Origin: an uncultured Mycobacterium sp. | GTDB taxonomy: Bacteria; Actinomycetota; Actinomycetes; Mycobacteriales; Mycobacteriaceae | Length of the DNA stretch: 64,000 bases | Direction of reading: 5' to 3' | NCBI GenBank assembly: GCA_900078375.1 | Contig: FLQS01000017.1 | Coordinates: forward strand, 36,572 to 100,571 | In this document: piece after piece, positions 51,101 through 59,547 of the stretch | How the letters are laid out: each line of letters starts with the position of its first letter | Position numbering within the stretch: the stretch's first letter is position 1 | Notes under the pieces: model-generated | Databases searched by the model: none | What the model saw: the letters and a program-made list of their open reading frames with translations, nothing else | Told to the model about the DNA's origin: nothing | Position numbers and translations under genes: made by a program

Positions 51101-51427
51101 ATGCTCCATCGCCTCCCATGACGTTTCCAGCAACAGTCGGTGTTGCGGATCGAGCGCGGCTGCCTCGCGTTCGCTCAGCCCGAAGAACTCGGGATCGAAG
51201 CCGGTGACGTCATCGATGAACGCACCCCATTTGGACGTCGTCCGACCGGGCACGCCCGCGTCGGGATCGTAGTACTCGTCGTTATCCCAGCGGTCCCGTG
51301 GCACCTCGGTGACCAGGTCGTCACCCCGCACCAACGCATCCCAGAGCTGCTCCGGCGACGTGATGCCGCCCGGAAGCCGGCACGCCATACCGATGACAGC
51401 GACCGGAACGGTCGCGCTGGCGCTCAT
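45152..51427 (-). CDS. Mas/Pks2-family type I polyketide synthase (KS-AT-DH-ER-KR-ACP)
   Basis: A complete iterative-type synthase, 2091 residues from the ATG at 51427; the frame opens further at 51505 and the start is uncertain because neither site has a clear Shine-Dalgarno sequence. KS: DTACSSG (Cys178), [12 protein letters not shown] and [17 protein letters not shown] near 617. [15 protein letters not shown] near 922. [31 protein letters not shown] near 1750. [16 protein letters not shown] near 2041. Length, order and long stretches of sequence match the M. tuberculosis Mas/Pks2 group, which builds methyl-branched chains; the Pro in EAHGPGT also occurs in Pks2. It has no thioesterase, so the chain needs an acyltransferase or the NRPS1 starter C domain for release. 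It is divergent from the acyl-AMP ligase gene. Confidence 0.93.
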   Translation of the reverse strand: MSASATVPVAVIGMACRLPGGITSPEQLWDALVRGDDLVTEVPRDRWDNDEYYDPDAGVPGRTTSKWGAFIDDVTGFDPEFFGLSEREAAALDPQHRLLLETSWEAMEHAGLPPEEVQDSLTGVFTGLTHYDYQMVSTDSDAMEGPYGFSGNTFSMASGRIAYTLGLHGPAMAVDTACSSGLLAVHLACRSLNEGESDLALAGGAYVMLDPRKYVAGTAAGHLSPTGRCRAFDVAADGYVSGEACAMVLLKRLPDALRDGDRILAVVRGTAANQDGHTVNISTPSVSAQTAVYRAALAAAGVDAGSVGMIEAHGPGTPVGDPIEYASLSEVYGIDSPCALGSAKTNFGHAQSASGALGFIKTVLALQHRAIPRNLHFTRLPDQMARISTNLFVPQETTEWPTEAAAPCRAAVSSYGVSGTNVHAILEQAPQAAGAPGQPDPNAGTSLLFPLSSTSAEELRRSAGQLADWVQTHEDVVLPDLAYTLARRRGHRPVRTAVSASDRPGLTAALREVADGDALYEAAVGRDDRGPVWVFSGQGSQWAQMGAELLATEPVFAAKIAELEPLIAHESGFSVTEAMSAPDVVTGIDRVQPTIFAMQVALASAMAAHGARPGAVIGHSMGETAAAVVAGALTLEDGVRVICRRSRLMAGIAGSGAMGSVELPAKQVLSELTMRGVKDVVVAVVASPQSTVIGGATETVQELIAAWEERDVMARQVAVDVASHSPQVDPILAELADVLADLKPMTPTVPYYSATGFDPREEPLCDNKYWVRNLRNTVRFAAAVRAALEDGFRVFAELAPHPLLTHAVEQNADNLDVPLAALAAMRRGQELPSGLSGLLADLHSAGATIDFAVPYPQGRLVDAPLPTWTHHRLWLEHSGTESPAHGYTVAVHPLLGPHVRLQEEPERHVWQAEVGTAAQPWLAEHTVRNVGVLPGAAYCEMALAAARTVLGEAAEVRDIQFEQALLLDEQTTIGASASLSAPGVVDFVVESDEGGRQARQASAILHAADGQQPAAYDVAALLAAHPDRIDGADVRKGLDERGIQYGPAFAGLGAIHAGGNDARTVLAEVALPRQIRTQEGSYGVHPALLDACFQAVAGSPQIQDLNEGVLGLPLGARRVRSFGSARTAHYCYARVTEVDASGMEADLDVLDQHGSVLLSVHGLRCGTGESEDAQQERILNERLLTVEWQQRQLPEAPHADPGTWLLISTTANADLIGSALTDTLKSQGAQCSTMCWPPNADHVSNCEHLAEQLRSSQIAGAVILTGPKTGDSDDQSPRVGREYVQHLTRITRELAATSGHLPHLFVVTRRAQTVLAGDVANLEQGGLRGLVRVIAAEHPHLRTAQIDIDDNTDAEQLARHLLSESEEDETAWRDGAWYTARMLPGPLRPDERHTALADNGSEKMRLQIRTPGDLQTLELVSFERDTPGPGQIEVAVSVSSINFADVLVAMGLFPAIDGGLPQLGMDFAGVVTAVGPDVTDHRVGDRVGGFSASGCWGTFVTCDARLAVTLPDVLTDLQAAATATATATAWCGLHDQAGIAAGDRVLIHSATGGVGQAAIGVARAAGAEIFATAGSEERRQMLRDMGIKHVYDSRSTDFAEQIRHDTDGYGVDIVLNSLTGAAQRAGFELLAIGGRFVEIGKRDVYGNTRLGMFPFRRNLTFYYLDLALMSLSHPQQVGELLRTVYQRVADGELPPARHTEYPLADAATAIRVMSAAQHTGKLLLEVPRTGSSSVVVPPEQAKSFRRDGAYLVTGGLGGLGLFLAEKMAIAGAGRIVLTSRSQPTLKALQTIELIRAMGAEVVVHCGDIADPVTAQKMVEAATATGLPVRGVLHAAAVVEDATLANITDELIERDWAPKVGGVWNLHGATADQPLDWFCSFSSAAALVGSPGQGAYAAANSWLDAFTQWRRAQDLPGTSIAWGAWGQIGRATDFAENAGAAIAPDEGAYAVNVLLRYDRGYAGYAPIIGAPWLTAFAQRSPFAEAFNAVGESQTGTSRLRAELSELPREQWPTRLRRLISDQVSLILRRSVDPDRPLSEYGVDSLGALELRTRIEAETGVRLTSSDLAVGTVRGLSELLCEKLSPSNSDVSA

Positions 51428-51736
51428 CGGAGGCGACGAATTGGCTGAACCGGAGCGATCTGCCCGATCATCGCCCCAACGAATGACACCATCCAGACTC
51501 CTCACAGCAACGACGTGCCCATTGCTTCATGCACGCCCTGGCCACCCCTCAACCACGCGGGATGCCTTCATGTGCGTCAATTTAGCAGCCACCGTAGCGA
51601 CACCGGGGCGAGTGTTGGGATTTGGTCTCGTTCGGAAGAAAATTGGGGCGGCCACCGGCGACCAGGCGCCGGGATTTGATCGCGTGCGCGCCGATCTGAC
51701 CCACTTCGGGGATGTAGCTCAGGAGGCTACGGTACT

Positions 51737-53509
51737 TTGCCACATGTGACACAGGTGGTTGAGACGTCCCTTCCTGCTCTGCTGCGCGAGCGCGCCAGTC
51801 TGCAGCCGGATGACACGGCATACACGTTCATTGATTACGACGAGGACTGGGCCGGGGTGCCCATCAGCCTGACGTGGCCGCAATTGCATCGGCGGGTGCT
51901 CAACGTGGCACGCGAGCTCAGTGTGGTGGCGTCGCCCGGGGATCGCGTGATGCTGATCGCGCCGCAGGGACTGGACTACATCTTCGGTTTGCTGGGTGCG
52001 TTGCAGGCTCGCGTGATCCCGGTTCCGCTGTCAGTGCCGATGGGTGGCGTGGCCGACGAGCGTGTTGAATCGGTGTTGCGCGATGCGCTGCCCACCGCGG
52101 TGCTCACGACGTCCTCAGTGGTTGCCGAGGTCGCGAGGAGCATCACTCCGCAGCCCGGCCAGTTGGCACCGGCGATCATCGAGGTCGATCGGCTGGAGCT
52201 GGACGCGCCGGTCCGGGGGAGCGCAGGGGACTACGACGAGTCGGACAGCCACGACACCGCCTACCTGCAGTACACCTCCGGGTCTACTCGGTCACCGGCC
52301 GGCGTGATGATGTCCTACACGAACCTGCTGACCAACCTGCAGCAGATCACCTCGGACTTCCTGATCGACTTCGGCGGCGTTGCTCCGCCGGACCTGACGT
52401 TCGTCTCCTGGCTGCCGTTCTTCCACGACTTGGGCTTGATCATGGGAGTTTGCTCACCGGTCGTGCTGGGCACCAGCGCGGTGCTGACCAGCCCGGTGTC
52501 CTTCCTGCAGCGGCCGGCCCGCTGGATGCAGCTGGCGGCCAGTTACCCGCGGGTCTTCACCTCGGCGCCCAACTTCGCCTTCGACGTGGCTGCCAAGAAG
52601 ACCTCGGACGACGACATGGCCGGACTCGATCTGAGCGGTGTGCTCACCATCCAAAGTGGTGCCGAGCGGGTCCAGCCGGTGACGATCAAGCGGTTCACCG
52701 ACCGGTTCGCGCGGTTCAATCTGCGGCCCACGGTGATTCAGCCGTCCTACGGCCTCGCCGAAGCGACGTTGTACCTGGCGACACCCAGGCCGGGCCAGCT
52801 GACGAAGGTCGTCCATTTCGACTCCGAGGCGCTGTCCGGTGGTCGCGCCCAGCGCGTTGACGGGCACGGCGGAACGCCGCTGATCAGTTACGGCGGCCCG
52901 ATCACCCCGCAGTCACCGACACTGCGCATCGTCGACCCGGAAACCGGCCTCGAGTGCCCGGACGGCACGACCGGCGAGATCTGGGCACACGGTGACAACG
53001 TCAGTGCGGGCTACTGGCAGAAGCCGGAGGAGACCGAGCGCACGTTCGGCGGCCGGATCGTCGAGCCGTCGGCCGGTACCCCGGCAGGTCCCTGGCTCAA
53101 GACCGGCGACCTCGGCTTCATCTCCGAGGGCGAGCTGTTCATGGTCGGCCGGTTGAAGGACCTGCTGATCGTCTACGGGCGCAACCACGCCCCCGACGAC
53201 ATCGAGGCGACGATTTCGGAGATCACCGGCGGCCGGTCCGCGGCGATCGCCATCGCCGACGACGGCGTGGAGCAGCTGGCGGTGATCCTTGAGGTCAGGA
53301 CGCGCGGCGAAGCCGAGGACGTGAAGCAGCAGCTCGCGACGCTCAGGGGTGAGGTCACCGCGGCGATCTCGAAATCGCACGGCCTTGCGGTCGCCGACCT
53401 CGTGCTGGTGTCGCCGGGTTCGATTCCGATCACCACCAGCGGCAAGGTCAGGAGGTCCTCGTGTGGGGACCTCTACCAGCGCAAGGCGTTCGCGCGGTTG
53501 GACGCATAG
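51737..53509 (+). CDS. Fatty acyl-AMP ligase (FadD23-like FAAL)
   Basis: A 590-residue fatty acyl-AMP ligase of the FadD23/FadD28 group, which activates a fatty acid as acyl-adenylate and loads it onto a PKS or NRPS. Visible features are [19 protein letters not shown] (about 175-193, phosphate loop), [25 protein letters not shown] (about 335), [32 protein letters not shown] (about 455-486) and a C-terminal [12 protein letters not shown] start at 51737 is favoured because AGGAGG ends 10 bp upstream; that sequence sits in the loop of a small GTAGC/GCTAC hairpin (51714-51730). It is divergent from the Mas/Pks2-like synthase, as expected for a starter-loading partner. Confidence 0.92.
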   Translation: MPHVTQVVETSLPALLRERASLQPDDTAYTFIDYDEDWAGVPISLTWPQLHRRVLNVARELSVVASPGDRVMLIAPQGLDYIFGLLGALQARVIPVPLSVPMGGVADERVESVLRDALPTAVLTTSSVVAEVARSITPQPGQLAPAIIEVDRLELDAPVRGSAGDYDESDSHDTAYLQYTSGSTRSPAGVMMSYTNLLTNLQQITSDFLIDFGGVAPPDLTFVSWLPFFHDLGLIMGVCSPVVLGTSAVLTSPVSFLQRPARWMQLAASYPRVFTSAPNFAFDVAAKKTSDDDMAGLDLSGVLTIQSGAERVQPVTIKRFTDRFARFNLRPTVIQPSYGLAEATLYLATPRPGQLTKVVHFDSEALSGGRAQRVDGHGGTPLISYGGPITPQSPTLRIVDPETGLECPDGTTGEIWAHGDNVSAGYWQKPEETERTFGGRIVEPSAGTPAGPWLKTGDLGFISEGELFMVGRLKDLLIVYGRNHAPDDIEATISEITGGRSAAIAIADDGVEQLAVILEVRTRGEAEDVKQQLATLRGEVTAAISKSHGLAVADLVLVSPGSIPITTSGKVRRSSCGDLYQRKAFARLDA

Positions 53510-53529
53510 GGACGGGCTGCTGTTCGGCG

Positions 53530-55254
53530 TTATGTCGAGAGGCAGACGCCGATAATGCAGCTGCCCGCTGCGGAGATGTCGGGCAGCAGTAGTCCGAGGC
53601 CGGGCAGGCCGGGTGCGCCCGGCAGCCCGAACAGACCCTCTCCGCCACTGCCGCCGGCGCCGCCCTGGGAGTTGAACAGCTCGACGGCGTAGCCGTTGCC
53701 GCCGTGGCCGCCGGCTCCGCCCACGATCCCCATGTCCAATGGGTTGGTATCAGTGGAGTCGCCGCCGTCGCCGCCCTGTCCGCCGATGGCGACACCTTCG
53801 GGGACTGATCCGGCGGGCAGGAAGTTGTACGCGTCGCCGCCGACCCCGCCGAGGCCGCCGACGGTGCCGGTCCCGCCGGCCCCGCCGGTGCCGCCGACGG
53901 CGATGGCGGCATTGTTGGTGATGCCGGTGAACTGTGTGATCACCGACAAGTAGTAGTTCGTTTGGTCGAGCCCCCAGAGGATCGCGACACCGCCCGCGCC
54001 GCCGATTCCGCCGACGCCAGTGATGCCGGTTCCGGCGCCACCGACTCCGCCGGTCCCGCCGGTGACTGTGCCGGCGTGGTACTTCCCGCCGGGGGCGAAG
54101 TAGCCGAATCCGAGGCTGAGCACATAGCCGCCCGCGCCGCCGGCTCCGCCGATCAGGCCCGTACCGCCGGCCCCGCCGGTTCCGCCGTTGCCACTGAACA
54201 GTCCGCCAGTGCCGCCGGTGCCACCGGTGCCACCGGTGATACCCAGACCGGCGCCGCCCACACCGCCGGTGCCGCCGGTGCCGAATAACTGTGCCGCGCC
54301 ACCGTTCCCTCCGGTGCCCGGCAGCGTCGCACTAGACCCGCCTGCCCCGCCCGTGCCGCCGTTGCCGACCAGGCCCGAGGCGCCCCCGTTACCGCCGTTC
54401 AGGCCGGAGCCGTCGGGCTGGGAGTAGCCGTTGCCGCCGTTGCCGATGAACCAGCCACCCGGCTTGCCGTCCGGGCTGTCGGCGGTGCCGTCCGCACCGT
54501 TGCCCCAGAGCGCCCGTCCCTTCCACGAATTGGTGGCGAGCGCGACGATGACGTCCTCAACGCTGATTTGTTGCGGGGTGACGAAGATGTTCAGCAGCGT
54601 CGGGCCGGTGGCGTTGAGCACCGAGGCGAGGATGGCGCACGTCAGCTGTTGCAACGGGGACAGGACACCGAGGTCTGACGCGGTGATATCCGATGCGCCT
54701 ACCTTCGCGGCGGCGGACTCGGCTGAGGCGCTCGGGGCGGCGGTCGCCACGGTCAAGGGCCTGGCCGAGTGCGCGCGCGGGGTTGCCGGGCTTTGGGCTG
54801 CGGTATCGTCAGGTGCGTCGTTGGTGGCCCGATTGTCTTGGGCGGCATTGTTTTGGGCGGCCGCGGCGGGCACCGAAAGGGCACGGGCGTTGCGGGCCCG
54901 GTTAGCCCCGGTGGCTCCGCCCGGGTTCGCCACGTTGTTCAGGGCGGTGTCGTCTGCCGACTTCGGCGAAGTGGTTTTGCCGGTGGTTGCCTTGGCCGCG
55001 CCGGTGCTCGGTTTCGACGACGTGGTGCGACCGGAGTTCGCTTTGGGGCCGCTGCTGCTGTGGCTCGTTGATGGGGAGTCGCCGGTGGACGAGTCGGCAT
55101 GGGCAACTCCCGCAGCGCCGGCCAGTGAAGCGCAAACACCAACAGTGAGAGCACCGGTTCCTACCCAGGTAGAGACTTTGCTGGGCTGCTGAGGAGCGCG
55201 GTGGCGGGCGGACGAACTTTTCGCCCGGCTTGCCGCACGGTGCCTTGCAGCCAT
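53530..55254 (-). CDS. Secreted PGRS-repeat protein lacking a PE domain
   Basis: A 574-residue protein. The first 50 residues are basic and then hydrophobic (WVGTGALTVGVCASLAGAAGVAHADS), a Sec-type signal peptide. A Ser/Thr/Ala-rich low-complexity region (about 55-190) and a conserved LSPLQQLTCAILASVLNATGP block (about 200-220) follow, then GNGADGT and Gly-Gly-x / Gly-x-Gly repeats to the C-terminus typical of PE_PGRS proteins. The PE domain itself is absent. Start ATG at 55254 with GGGAG 6 bp upstream. It is probably surface-exposed; the function is unknown. The stop lies 20 bp from that of the convergent acyl-AMP ligase gene. Confidence 0.82.
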   Translation of the reverse strand: MAARHRAASRAKSSSARHRAPQQPSKVSTWVGTGALTVGVCASLAGAAGVAHADSSTGDSPSTSHSSSGPKANSGRTTSSKPSTGAAKATTGKTTSPKSADDTALNNVANPGGATGANRARNARALSVPAAAAQNNAAQDNRATNDAPDDTAAQSPATPRAHSARPLTVATAAPSASAESAAAKVGASDITASDLGVLSPLQQLTCAILASVLNATGPTLLNIFVTPQQISVEDVIVALATNSWKGRALWGNGADGTADSPDGKPGGWFIGNGGNGYSQPDGSGLNGGNGGASGLVGNGGTGGAGGSSATLPGTGGNGGAAQLFGTGGTGGVGGAGLGITGGTGGTGGTGGLFSGNGGTGGAGGTGLIGGAGGAGGYVLSLGFGYFAPGGKYHAGTVTGGTGGVGGAGTGITGVGGIGGAGGVAILWGLDQTNYYLSVITQFTGITNNAAIAVGGTGGAGGTGTVGGLGGVGGDAYNFLPAGSVPEGVAIGGQGGDGGDSTDTNPLDMGIVGGAGGHGGNGYAVELFNSQGGAGGSGGEGLFGLPGAPGLPGLGLLLPDISAAGSCIIGVCLST

Positions 55255-55746
55255 GGTTAGCTCCCAGGTTCGCGAGTGCTTCTAAGTCCCACATGGTAGC
55301 AATGCGAATACCGGGCCGTGGCAAACTCTTGATCCGCCTGTTTCAGCAATTCGGGTGGATAAGCGGGTATCGCCCTTGACGTTTGGGTCATGAGGAAATA
55401 GCGGCCCGCAATTGGATGGCGCAGCCGTTGTCTGCGCCTTGCGTCGGGTCGCGATTCCTGGTCGACTCCTCGTGTCGAGGTGGTGGTGCGAAGAGTTGAG
55501 TAGAGCTGTCTTCGGAGGTGTCGAGCTACCGGGTCACTACGGTCAGGTACCGCCGGCACCACCGGTACCGGCCGTGCCGCCAGTCCCTCCGGTGCCACCG
55601 TTGACACCGCTCAGGCCGCGGCCGGTACTGCCGTTCCGCCGCTCGTGCCGGCATTTGCGCCGACTTTGCCGCCGCCACCGCTATCTGGTGACCTGCCCAT
55701 TGATATGCAGCGGCAAGCAGATGGCCGCCGAGTTACGTTGGCTGAT
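55255..55746. other. Intergenic region with degraded PGRS sequence
   Basis: 492 bp without an intact gene. It holds the PGRS remnant described separately and the presumed promoter of the PGRS-repeat gene at 55254. Open frames on both strands are short and have no plausible protein character. Confidence 0.6.
55543..55640 (-). pseudogene. Remnant C-terminus of a PGRS-repeat gene
   Basis: One minus-strand frame ending at the TGA at 55543-55545 encodes GLSGVNGGTGGTGGTAGTGG and a few more Gly-rich residues, an unmistakable PGRS tail. Just upstream the Gly-rich character passes to another frame (GGGKVGANAGTSGG), so the reading frame has been broken. No start codon or signal peptide remains. It probably derives from a duplicate of the neighbouring PGRS gene. 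Confidence 0.55.
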
Positions 55747-56895
55747 TTAGCGCTGGTGCGCGGCTTTCTTGCCACCAACGCCGGATGCCGACGAGTTGGC
55801 TGATTTTTTGCTGTTGGCGCTCGAGGCAGACGGCGGGCCGGCTGGCTTCTGAGTGGTGGGGCGCGCCGATTGCGCAGTGGTCTTCTTACCGCGGGCACCG
55901 GAGGCAGACGGCGCTTTGGCATCCGAGCTGCTGTCGTCGGAGACCGCCGCCGCGGCGGCGGTTCGCTTGCCAGCACCGACCGATGCCCCCGTGAAAGGGG
56001 AAAACCCATTGATGTTGATGCCCGGGCTGGATTTGACGACCGTCGCGAGGTCCCGAAGGAACGACACCGCGACCGCGAACGGGCCGGGGCCGGCCTTTAT
56101 CGTGTTGCCGCTGCCGAAGAAGTTCAATGCCCAGCTCAACGTGGTGTTAGGAAGCGAACCCCACACCGTGATCGCATTGTTGTTGCCCACGAAATTCAAT
56201 GCGTTGCTCAACACGCCTTCGGCGACCGCCGTCACGTTCTTGCCCATGACGTTGACCGCGCTACTCAAGATTCCTTGCGCGACGAGGGTGCTTGCGTCGC
56301 CGAACCAGTTGAGCGCAAGAGCAGCCATGCCGCCGACGGTGATCGATTGTGTTGTGCCATCGGGATTGATACCGAAGGCAAAGTTGAGGCTGCCGATGTT
56401 GACGATGGTGCCCGGCCCATATTGCACGGAGACATTGCCGACGCCGGCGGCGCCGGTTGTCTGCGATCCGGTTCCGGTGGAGATGCCGAGGGCGTAATTG
56501 AGCGCGCCCAGGGTCGTGGTCATGCCTTCACCGATCTGCACTGCCATGCTGAGAACAGACGGCAGCGCTGAGGCTTTCGCGTTGTTGCCGAGCGCGATCG
56601 TGAAGGACAGCGCACTGAAGGCCGTCGAGGCGGCCGCGGCCGCGCTGGCATCGTTGCCGACCGCAATGGCACCGCCGAAGAAGGTGGTACTGGAGTTCGC
56701 TATTGCGCCGTTGCCGATCCCGATCGCAATAGTGGTCAAGTTGCTTGTGCAGCCGTTGCCATTGCCGATACCAAAGGCCGAAAAGCAGCTGGCATGTGCT
56801 GTCGGTACTTCGCTGACGCCCCCGGCTACAATCGCACTGGACACCAACACACCGAGCAACATGCCACCTTTGGCGCGTACCTGAATCATCGACAT
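55747..56895 (-). CDS. Secreted AIAxGNGA-type repeat protein, copy A
   Basis: A 382-residue protein with a Sec signal peptide (GMLLGVLVSSAIVAGGVSEVPTAHAS), immediately followed by CFSAFGIGNGNGCTSNLT with two Cys. The body consists of imperfect repeats of the kind IAIGIGNGAIAN, IAVGNDASA, IALGNNAKA and ALNFVGNNN, rich in Asn/Gly and Ala, suggestive of a beta-solenoid. The C-terminal 70 residues are Lys/Ala/Ser-rich with repeated GKK motifs, a possible cell-wall- or glycan-binding tail. It is a paralog of the 57226-58581 product and shares its upstream element. The function is unknown. Confidence 0.75.
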   Translation of the reverse strand: MSMIQVRAKGGMLLGVLVSSAIVAGGVSEVPTAHASCFSAFGIGNGNGCTSNLTTIAIGIGNGAIANSSTTFFGGAIAVGNDASAAAAASTAFSALSFTIALGNNAKASALPSVLSMAVQIGEGMTTTLGALNYALGISTGTGSQTTGAAGVGNVSVQYGPGTIVNIGSLNFAFGINPDGTTQSITVGGMAALALNWFGDASTLVAQGILSSAVNVMGKNVTAVAEGVLSNALNFVGNNNAITVWGSLPNTTLSWALNFFGSGNTIKAGPGPFAVAVSFLRDLATVVKSSPGININGFSPFTGASVGAGKRTAAAAAVSDDSSSDAKAPSASGARGKKTTAQSARPTTQKPAGPPSASSANSKKSANSSASGVGGKKAAHQR

Positions 56896-57225
56896 AGCCC
56901 GTTACCTTAGGGGTCTTTGCTGGATTGGACCGTACCGGACCCGCATTCCATTGACAGCTTTTCCGATGGATCTTCTCCCAGGTTTCCCAGCTGGTGGACC
57001 ACTGGCGCCACTTTCCACTCTTTGACCACATGGAACGCAGGGGTTGGAAGGTCAGACATCCGTGCGGTTGTCGTTAGCGCGATTCAAGTGCCCTGATCAC
57101 GTCGGCGTCGATCGTCGAATTGCCGAGCCGGCTCCGACGGATGGCGAACCATTATTCGCCGTTCGCGCAACGAGGAACTTGCGATCGTGCCCAGGGCGCG
57201 AGGGGTAGCGTGGATGGTAGCGCGG
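56896..57225. other. Intergenic region between the two repeat-protein genes
   Basis: 330 bp with no gene. It contains the presumed promoter/leader of the 55747-56895 gene, including the 27-nt block at 56914-56940 that is shared with its paralog. Nothing else is recognisable. Confidence 0.6.
56914..56940 (-). promoter_or_regulatory. Shared upstream element of repeat-protein gene A
   Basis: A 27-nt block, 19 bp upstream of the start codon, matches 58607-58633 upstream of the paralog with a single mismatch. On the minus strand it contains TACGGT, a possible -10 hexamer. Conservation outside coding sequence suggests a promoter or leader element. Confidence 0.5.
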
Positions 57226-58581
57226 TTAGCGCTTTCGGTGTTTGCCGCCACCGCTGCGCGAGGCTGCGGCGTTCTTGTTGTTGTTGTCGGGAGCTGCCGA
57301 CAGGTCGCCACTTTTCTTGCTATCTGCGTCAGAGACACTCGGGGCGTTGACTTTCCGGTGGCTGCCGGCGCGGGCGGAGTGCGCGGCAGCAGTCGTGGTG
57401 TTGTCGTCGGCAGGGCTCGTGGTGGTGTCCTCGGAAGCGGGTGGCGTCGCCGTATTGCCGCTGTCATCGGAGTCGGTGTGCGCCGCTGCTTGCGAGCTGC
57501 GGTCGGAATCCGCCGCGGCGGGCACCCTTCTCGCGCTGGCAGCGCTCTGGCCGCCAAGGGGTGGAACGTCGAAGTGGAACGGCCCGGTGATTCTGATGCC
57601 GGGCCCGTTTTGGATGACGTTCGCAGCCTCTTGGAAGAACGACGCCACGATTGCCAGCGGACCACCGACAGTGCCGAGGACGTTATTGGAGCCGAAGAAG
57701 TTCAACGCCGTGCCAAACGTGGCGAAGGGGAACGAGCCCGTCACTGAAATGTTGTTGCCGGTACCCAGCCAGTTCAGCGCGGTACTGAAGATGCCGCCGG
57801 TGGTCACGATGTTGGTGCCCAGGAAATTCAGGGCGGAGCTGAAGTAGGCCTGCGTTGCCGCGGTGCCGCTGTCGCCGAGAAAGTTGAGCGCGAGGGTGCC
57901 GAGGATGCCTGCTGAGACGGTTTGCAGCCCGGTGTTCACGATCACGACGCTAAGGGCGGCATTGAGGAAGCCGACCGCTGCCGCGGTGCCTGCCCCGGCC
58001 TGTATGACGAGGTTGGCGATGCCGGAGGCGCCCGCTGACTGAGTGTTGGCGTTGCCGCTCATCAGTCCCAGGGCGACGTTGAAGGCGCCGAGCGCTTGTG
58101 CTGTGCCCGCCCCAATTTTCACCGCGATATTGCCGAGGCCGATGGCGCCGGTGGTATTCGGCGTTATGCCATCTGGCGAGATGCCGAGGACGAAATTGAA
58201 GAGGCCCCCGAGAGTCGATGCGGTACCGGGCCCGAATTGCAGGTTCCATCCGAGAAACGAACTGAGCGTCTCTGCCACCGCATTGTCGCCGGCGGCCAGC
58301 GCTAACATAAAGGCACTGACGCTGGTCTCCGCGTGTGCGTTGGCGCCGAGCGCGATGGCACCGCTGAACAGTCCGCTGACGGCATTGGCCGAAGCGCCGG
58401 GGCCGATCGCAATCGCGTAGGTGGTGAGGTTGCTGATACAGCCGTTGCGGTTGTTCAACCCGAAGGCCGAGAAGCACGATGCCTGGGCGGGGGGCGGCGC
58501 GGTGAACGCCCCGGCTGCGAGCGCACTCGAAACCAATGCGCCGAGCAACGCTTTGCTGCCTTTAGCTCCAACCCGACCCAT
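57226..58581 (-). CDS. Secreted AIAxGNGA-type repeat protein, copy B
   Basis: A 451-residue paralog of the protein encoded at 55747-56895. The signal peptide is SKALLGALVSSALAAGAF, followed by CFSAFGLNNRNGCISNLT, which matches the paralog closely. The repetitive body (IAIGPGASANA, IALGANAHAE, ALNFLGTN, ALNWLGTGNN) and a basic, low-complexity Asp/Ser/Lys/Ala-rich tail with His-Arg-Lys are also shared. The ATG at 58581 is preferred over the frame opening at 58638 because GGGGA lies 6 bp upstream and the signal peptide then begins properly. Probably exported; the function is unknown. Confidence 0.75.
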   Translation of the reverse strand: MGRVGAKGSKALLGALVSSALAAGAFTAPPPAQASCFSAFGLNNRNGCISNLTTYAIAIGPGASANAVSGLFSGAIALGANAHAETSVSAFMLALAAGDNAVAETLSSFLGWNLQFGPGTASTLGGLFNFVLGISPDGITPNTTGAIGLGNIAVKIGAGTAQALGAFNVALGLMSGNANTQSAGASGIANLVIQAGAGTAAAVGFLNAALSVVIVNTGLQTVSAGILGTLALNFLGDSGTAATQAYFSSALNFLGTNIVTTGGIFSTALNWLGTGNNISVTGSFPFATFGTALNFFGSNNVLGTVGGPLAIVASFFQEAANVIQNGPGIRITGPFHFDVPPLGGQSAASARRVPAAADSDRSSQAAAHTDSDDSGNTATPPASEDTTTSPADDNTTTAAAHSARAGSHRKVNAPSVSDADSKKSGDLSAAPDNNNKNAAASRSGGGKHRKR

Positions 58582-58606
58582 CGATGTCCCCTGTAGCTCG
58601 TGTGCA

Positions 58607-58633
58607 TCTTTGCTGGTTTGGACCGTACCGGAC
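58607..58633 (-). promoter_or_regulatory. Shared upstream element of repeat-protein gene B
   Basis: A 27-nt block, 26 bp before the ATG at 58581, that matches 56914-56940 with one mismatch and lies at a similar distance from the start. It is a likely promoter or leader element of the paralogous pair. Confidence 0.5.
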
Positions 58634-58751
58634 GTCACCTGCTACTGACAGTCTTCTAATTGATTATTGCCACGGATTTCGTTGCTGGCGGCGCGGGCGG
58701 TTACTCGCGGAGGCGAACACGTTGCGCTATGTCACTGCAAGGTGCGCGTAC

Positions 58752-59324
58752 TCACGCGTAGGGCTGAAGCGCGTCGATCGTGACGACCGGTTGTGTCCCG
58801 TTGTTGATGAGGAGAACGGTGAAGCCACCGAACGGCCACGGAGTCTCTGGCTGGGTGGTGGAATCCGAGGGGTCACGACGATCGTGGTGGGCGGCCAGGC
58901 GCGCCAGCCCGATATCGGTTGTTTTCGGCTGGAAGCCCAGACGACTGCTGGCGGTCGCTCCCGGCATCAACACGACGGGTTGACCATCGCCGCCCGTTCT
59001 CGACGCGCTGACGATCCCGCTGAACGGCGGGTCGGCGGGATCGGGGGCGGCGCCCAGGTGGCGGTCGGTGGTGCCGACGAGGTCCACGCCGGGACAGCCC
59101 TGCAGCGTGCAGGTCTGTGCGGAGGTATTGGTCAACAGCACGGAAAAATGGATACAGGGCCAGGGATCCGGGGTGGGGTAGATGGGCGGAGTGCTGCTGA
59201 GGCTCAATGAATCGGCCCCGCACCAGGGCGTCGCCGCCGGTACGGCGAGCAGAGCTGCCATGGCCGTGGATGCCACACATGTCGAGAGTCCGTGCAGGCG
59301 ACACCGTTCCGAGTAATTGTCCAA
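58752..59324 (-). CDS. Secreted DUF4232-type protein
   Basis: A 190-residue protein with an N-terminal hydrophobic stretch (STCVASTAMAALLAVPAA) consistent with a signal peptide. The following domain resembles DUF4232: a FSVLLTNTSAQTCTLQGCPGVDLVG strand pair with the two conserved Cys, LMPGATASSRLGF, and a final FTVLLINNGTQPVVTIDALQPY strand. The TTG at 59324 is used as start but an internal start is possible; no strong Shine-Dalgarno sequence is seen. It is the last resident gene before the att site of the integrative element. Confidence 0.65.
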   Translation of the reverse strand: MDNYSERCRLHGLSTCVASTAMAALLAVPAATPWCGADSLSLSSTPPIYPTPDPWPCIHFSVLLTNTSAQTCTLQGCPGVDLVGTTDRHLGAAPDPADPPFSGIVSASRTGGDGQPVVLMPGATASSRLGFQPKTTDIGLARLAAHHDRRDPSDSTTQPETPWPFGGFTVLLINNGTQPVVTIDALQPYA

Positions 59325-59370
59325 TAGGTAAGCGACGGTCCCGTGCGCGGTTTCACCAGTTCAAACTTGA

Positions 59371-59391
59371 GTGCCCCCGGCAGGATTCGAA
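59371..59391 (-). other. Attachment site: bare tRNA 3'-end fragment
   Basis: Read on the minus strand, these 21 bases start with the T-loop TTCGAAT, continue with the 3' side of the T-stem (CCTGC) and the 3' acceptor strand (CGGGGGC), and end in AC. The bases upstream of TTCGAAT do not pair with CCTGC, so no complete tRNA exists here. This is the usual att core left when an element integrates into a tRNA gene, and the integrase gene begins 156 bp away. An intact minus-strand tRNA is expected at the right end of the element, beyond this window. From memory, the acceptor sequence suits an actinobacterial tRNA-Arg. Confidence 0.65.
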
Positions 59392-59455
59392 TTAGCCGTT
59401 GCGGTGATTGCTGAGCTACCCTTCAGCTGAGCATTTATGCCTCTGAGCTGCGGTG

Positions 59456-59475
59456 ACTGTAGACACCTCTACAGT
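59456..59475. repeat. Inverted repeat next to the att site
   Basis: A perfect 8-bp inverted repeat (ACTGTAGA, spacer CACC, TCTACAGT). Nearby are an ATTTATGC/GCATAAAT inverted pair (59433-59440 and 59497-59504) and repeated GATAGCT words before the integrase start. These may be integrase arm, excisionase or repressor sites. Confidence 0.45.
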
Positions 59476-59547
59476 GCACGAGTTAGCTTCAGTCAGCATA
59501 AATACGCACACGGATAGCTGACAGATAGCTAGGTCAGGGAGGTAGCC

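Noticed and set aside
54431..55192. 253-codon plus-strand frame antisense to the PGRS gene
   Set aside because: It is the complement of Gly/Ala/Ser-rich codons, giving Pro/Ala/Val repeats; the minus strand has the signal peptide and ribosome binding site.
59371..59460. A complete tRNA gene at the element boundary
   Set aside because: Only the T-loop and 3' acceptor side match; the 5' half of the T-stem does not pair and no anticodon arm is present, although CTGAGCTAC-like words occur nearby.
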